64,000 bases of DNA. Origin: Lycorma delicatula. Its lineage: Eukaryota > Arthropoda > Insecta > Hemiptera > Fulgoridae. Location of the stretch: the NCBI RefSeq assembly GCF_047948215.1, contig NC_134455.1, forward strand, positions 307,724,147 through 307,788,146, read 5' to 3'. The notes under the pieces are model-generated. The model worked only from the letters and a program-made list of their open reading frames with translations. It searched no databases and was not told the origin of the DNA. Positions 62,366-64,000 of this stretch are shown here, piece by piece (positions within the stretch are counted from its first letter, which is position 1; each line of letters opens with the position of its first letter). Both the position numbers and the translations under genes were made by a program.

Positions 62366-64000
62366 TTTGTTGGTAAAAGATTGAATTTTATTAATATGTT
62401 AACTAATGCTGATATTTAAAAGGTTTCATTTTCCATTACTCCAACAGAATAATTTCATAATCTTGTGAAAAAAAAATATTCTGTAACCTCAAATCAAATA
62501 ATAATTTTTAACTATCTTTTATTGTTAGGATAAACGTGTATTTTTAACGTGTTTTGTTGTTCTTAAACGTGTAAAAATACACATTTAACCATATTATACA
62601 AATAAAACACAAATCACAAAACATTTTTAGTTATTTTCAGTAATCAGCCTTTTGCAGTTAAATCTAAAAAAATTCCTTTTTTAAGCGATGAAACATAAAA
62701 GTTTTGAACTATAAAGAATTAAAGTGCTGTTTATTACGTTTAATTAAAATTTTTTAGAAATTTAGAATTTTTTTAAAAATTAAATCAGAATTATAGTAAA
62801 AATTCATTACTTGTTTTGAGTTTACTGTTTAAAAACAAAAGTTTAGGAGATATTATTTTAGGGGGACAGTATTACTAGTCCATATTACTTAATGTTTAAG
62901 TCAATTTTATTATAATTGTTTTAAATTAAGAGAAAATAACCCTAAAAATGTGTTCGAAAATAATTATAGCCTATTAGGTTGGCTGGACTTAAAATTTTAA
63001 TGTATTGAATTTTTAACAATAACCATAGTGGTTTTTTGAAAAAAAACATTTATGTTTATGAAACACAATATTTAGCGAAACATACAAAAATCGGATAGGC
63101 ATCAGATATTAAATATGATAACTATTTAAATAAACATCAGGATATACTGACCTAAGAACAGTGTCATAAAATTTGTAACCTATTTAAAATTGGCCTTCTT
63201 CCAATTCTGGAACGCGATCGTAATATTGGAATGCAATGAAAACTTTGAAACTTATATGACCTTAATCAACCAAAACACTTGATATCCTTTTTAGTAAATA
63301 ATGTTCAGCTGACAGAGATGCGTGCATGGCTTTGTATGTTTTTAATTTTTTTGAAAAAATCGTAATATTAATCGTTATTTATTCTATCATTGTTTTAGTT
63401 CAAAGGTTTACTTTCCAAGGGCGGTATGGATGAATTATTTGTCGTTCAATAGAGCGTTTCCATATGCCCTAACATAATGAAAAAAATAATAATATGATAA
63501 TATAATATTTTATATCATATATTATAATATATAATAATATTATGATTTCATTTTGTGTTAATTAACTGGATCATCTCAAAGAATTAGTAAGAAAGTATGA
63601 GCCTATTCTCATAGTGGTTGTTTTGTTTCTGGAGGAATAAAATTTTTCAGCTTATGTCTAAGCCGATCAGCATTTATACTTTCATCTTAAATAAATATAA
63701 CTAAATCTTCCTATGAATTGTGGAAGAATCGAATTTTCACTGTTACTGGAAGAGGCCGTAGAGGGCCTTTTAGAGTCTTTTTTGTCGGTAGATCATGCTT
63801 TTCTCATCATCTAGCTTTATCAATATCCCTGATTTCTTTCTCTCCTGGGAAATTTTGTTAGATTCCTCATCGGATCCGTTCTCAGGTTACAGCGATAATT
63901 ATAGTTATTGAACCCTTTTATTTTTGTATAATAGAAACAGCTCTGCCTATTCAACTTGTCCAAAAAGATCTATCCAGACTATCTAATAACTAAAAGTACC
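62366..64000. other. AT-rich DNA to window end
   Basis: No supportable exon. A higher-GC stretch near 63590-63900 shows coding-like pieces on the minus strand but with stops in all frames. Confidence 0.5.

Overview
The window is AT-rich animal DNA, almost certainly from an insect. It has two genes in signal-peptide-encoding first exons with good splice sites, very long introns, and a dense load of mariner/Tc1, hAT, Helitron, non-LTR (R1-like, I-like and CR1/RTE-like) and tRNA-derived SINE elements. A hemipteran is my best guess from the flavour of the SINEs and non-LTR elements. That part rests on memory, not on a search. There is no bacterial gene organisation, no CRISPR and no convincing rRNA or tRNA gene.

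Host genes. (1) A plus-strand gene encodes a small secreted, Gly/Ser/Asn-rich protein. Exon 1 (15078-15150) is a signal peptide. The last exon (35939-36879) joins it in phase across a 20.8-kb intron and gives 337 codons, including five 33-bp silk-like repeats. A further coding-like stretch lies in another frame after the stop (to 36988). (2) A plus-strand first exon at about 55.45-55.82 kb, GC- and CpG-rich against its surroundings, encodes another signal peptide and ends in a consensus donor. The rest of that gene lies beyond this window. Weak isolated exon candidates sit at 5.26 kb and 33.24 kb.

Layout. 0-3.4 kb: two decayed non-LTR retrotransposons in opposite orientations. 5.8-7.5 kb: a ~400-bp inverted repeat pair, abutted by a GC-rich R1-like 3' UTR scrap. 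8.2 kb: a tRNA-derived SINE. 10.4-11.7 kb: a complete but frameshifted mariner. 12.1-14.1 kb: a composite of direct, inverted and tandem repeats. 16.0 kb: a second SINE type. 16.4-17.5 kb: mariner fragments. 21.9-24.3 kb: a broken BED-finger hAT. 24.7-29.9 kb: an I-type non-LTR element with RNase H and a large internal deletion. 34.6-35.8 kb: an old Tc1/mariner relic just upstream of the last exon of gene 1. 43.9-50.3 kb: three copies of an unclassified ~0.9-kb repeat, one split by an R1-like LINE (12-bp target duplication) and one split by a SINE (13-bp target duplication). 51.4-52.6 kb: nested Helitron ends. 52.6-53.6 kb: an R1-like 3' end. 60.1-60.95 kb: a fourth copy of the unclassified repeat. 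61.0-62.4 kb: a DD41D Tc1/mariner with a long ORF but two early stops.

The elements do not work together as a system. Every autonomous element I could read carries at least one inactivating lesion. The most informative parts are the phase-matched secreted gene, the nested insertions that give relative dates, and the repeat families that share modules.
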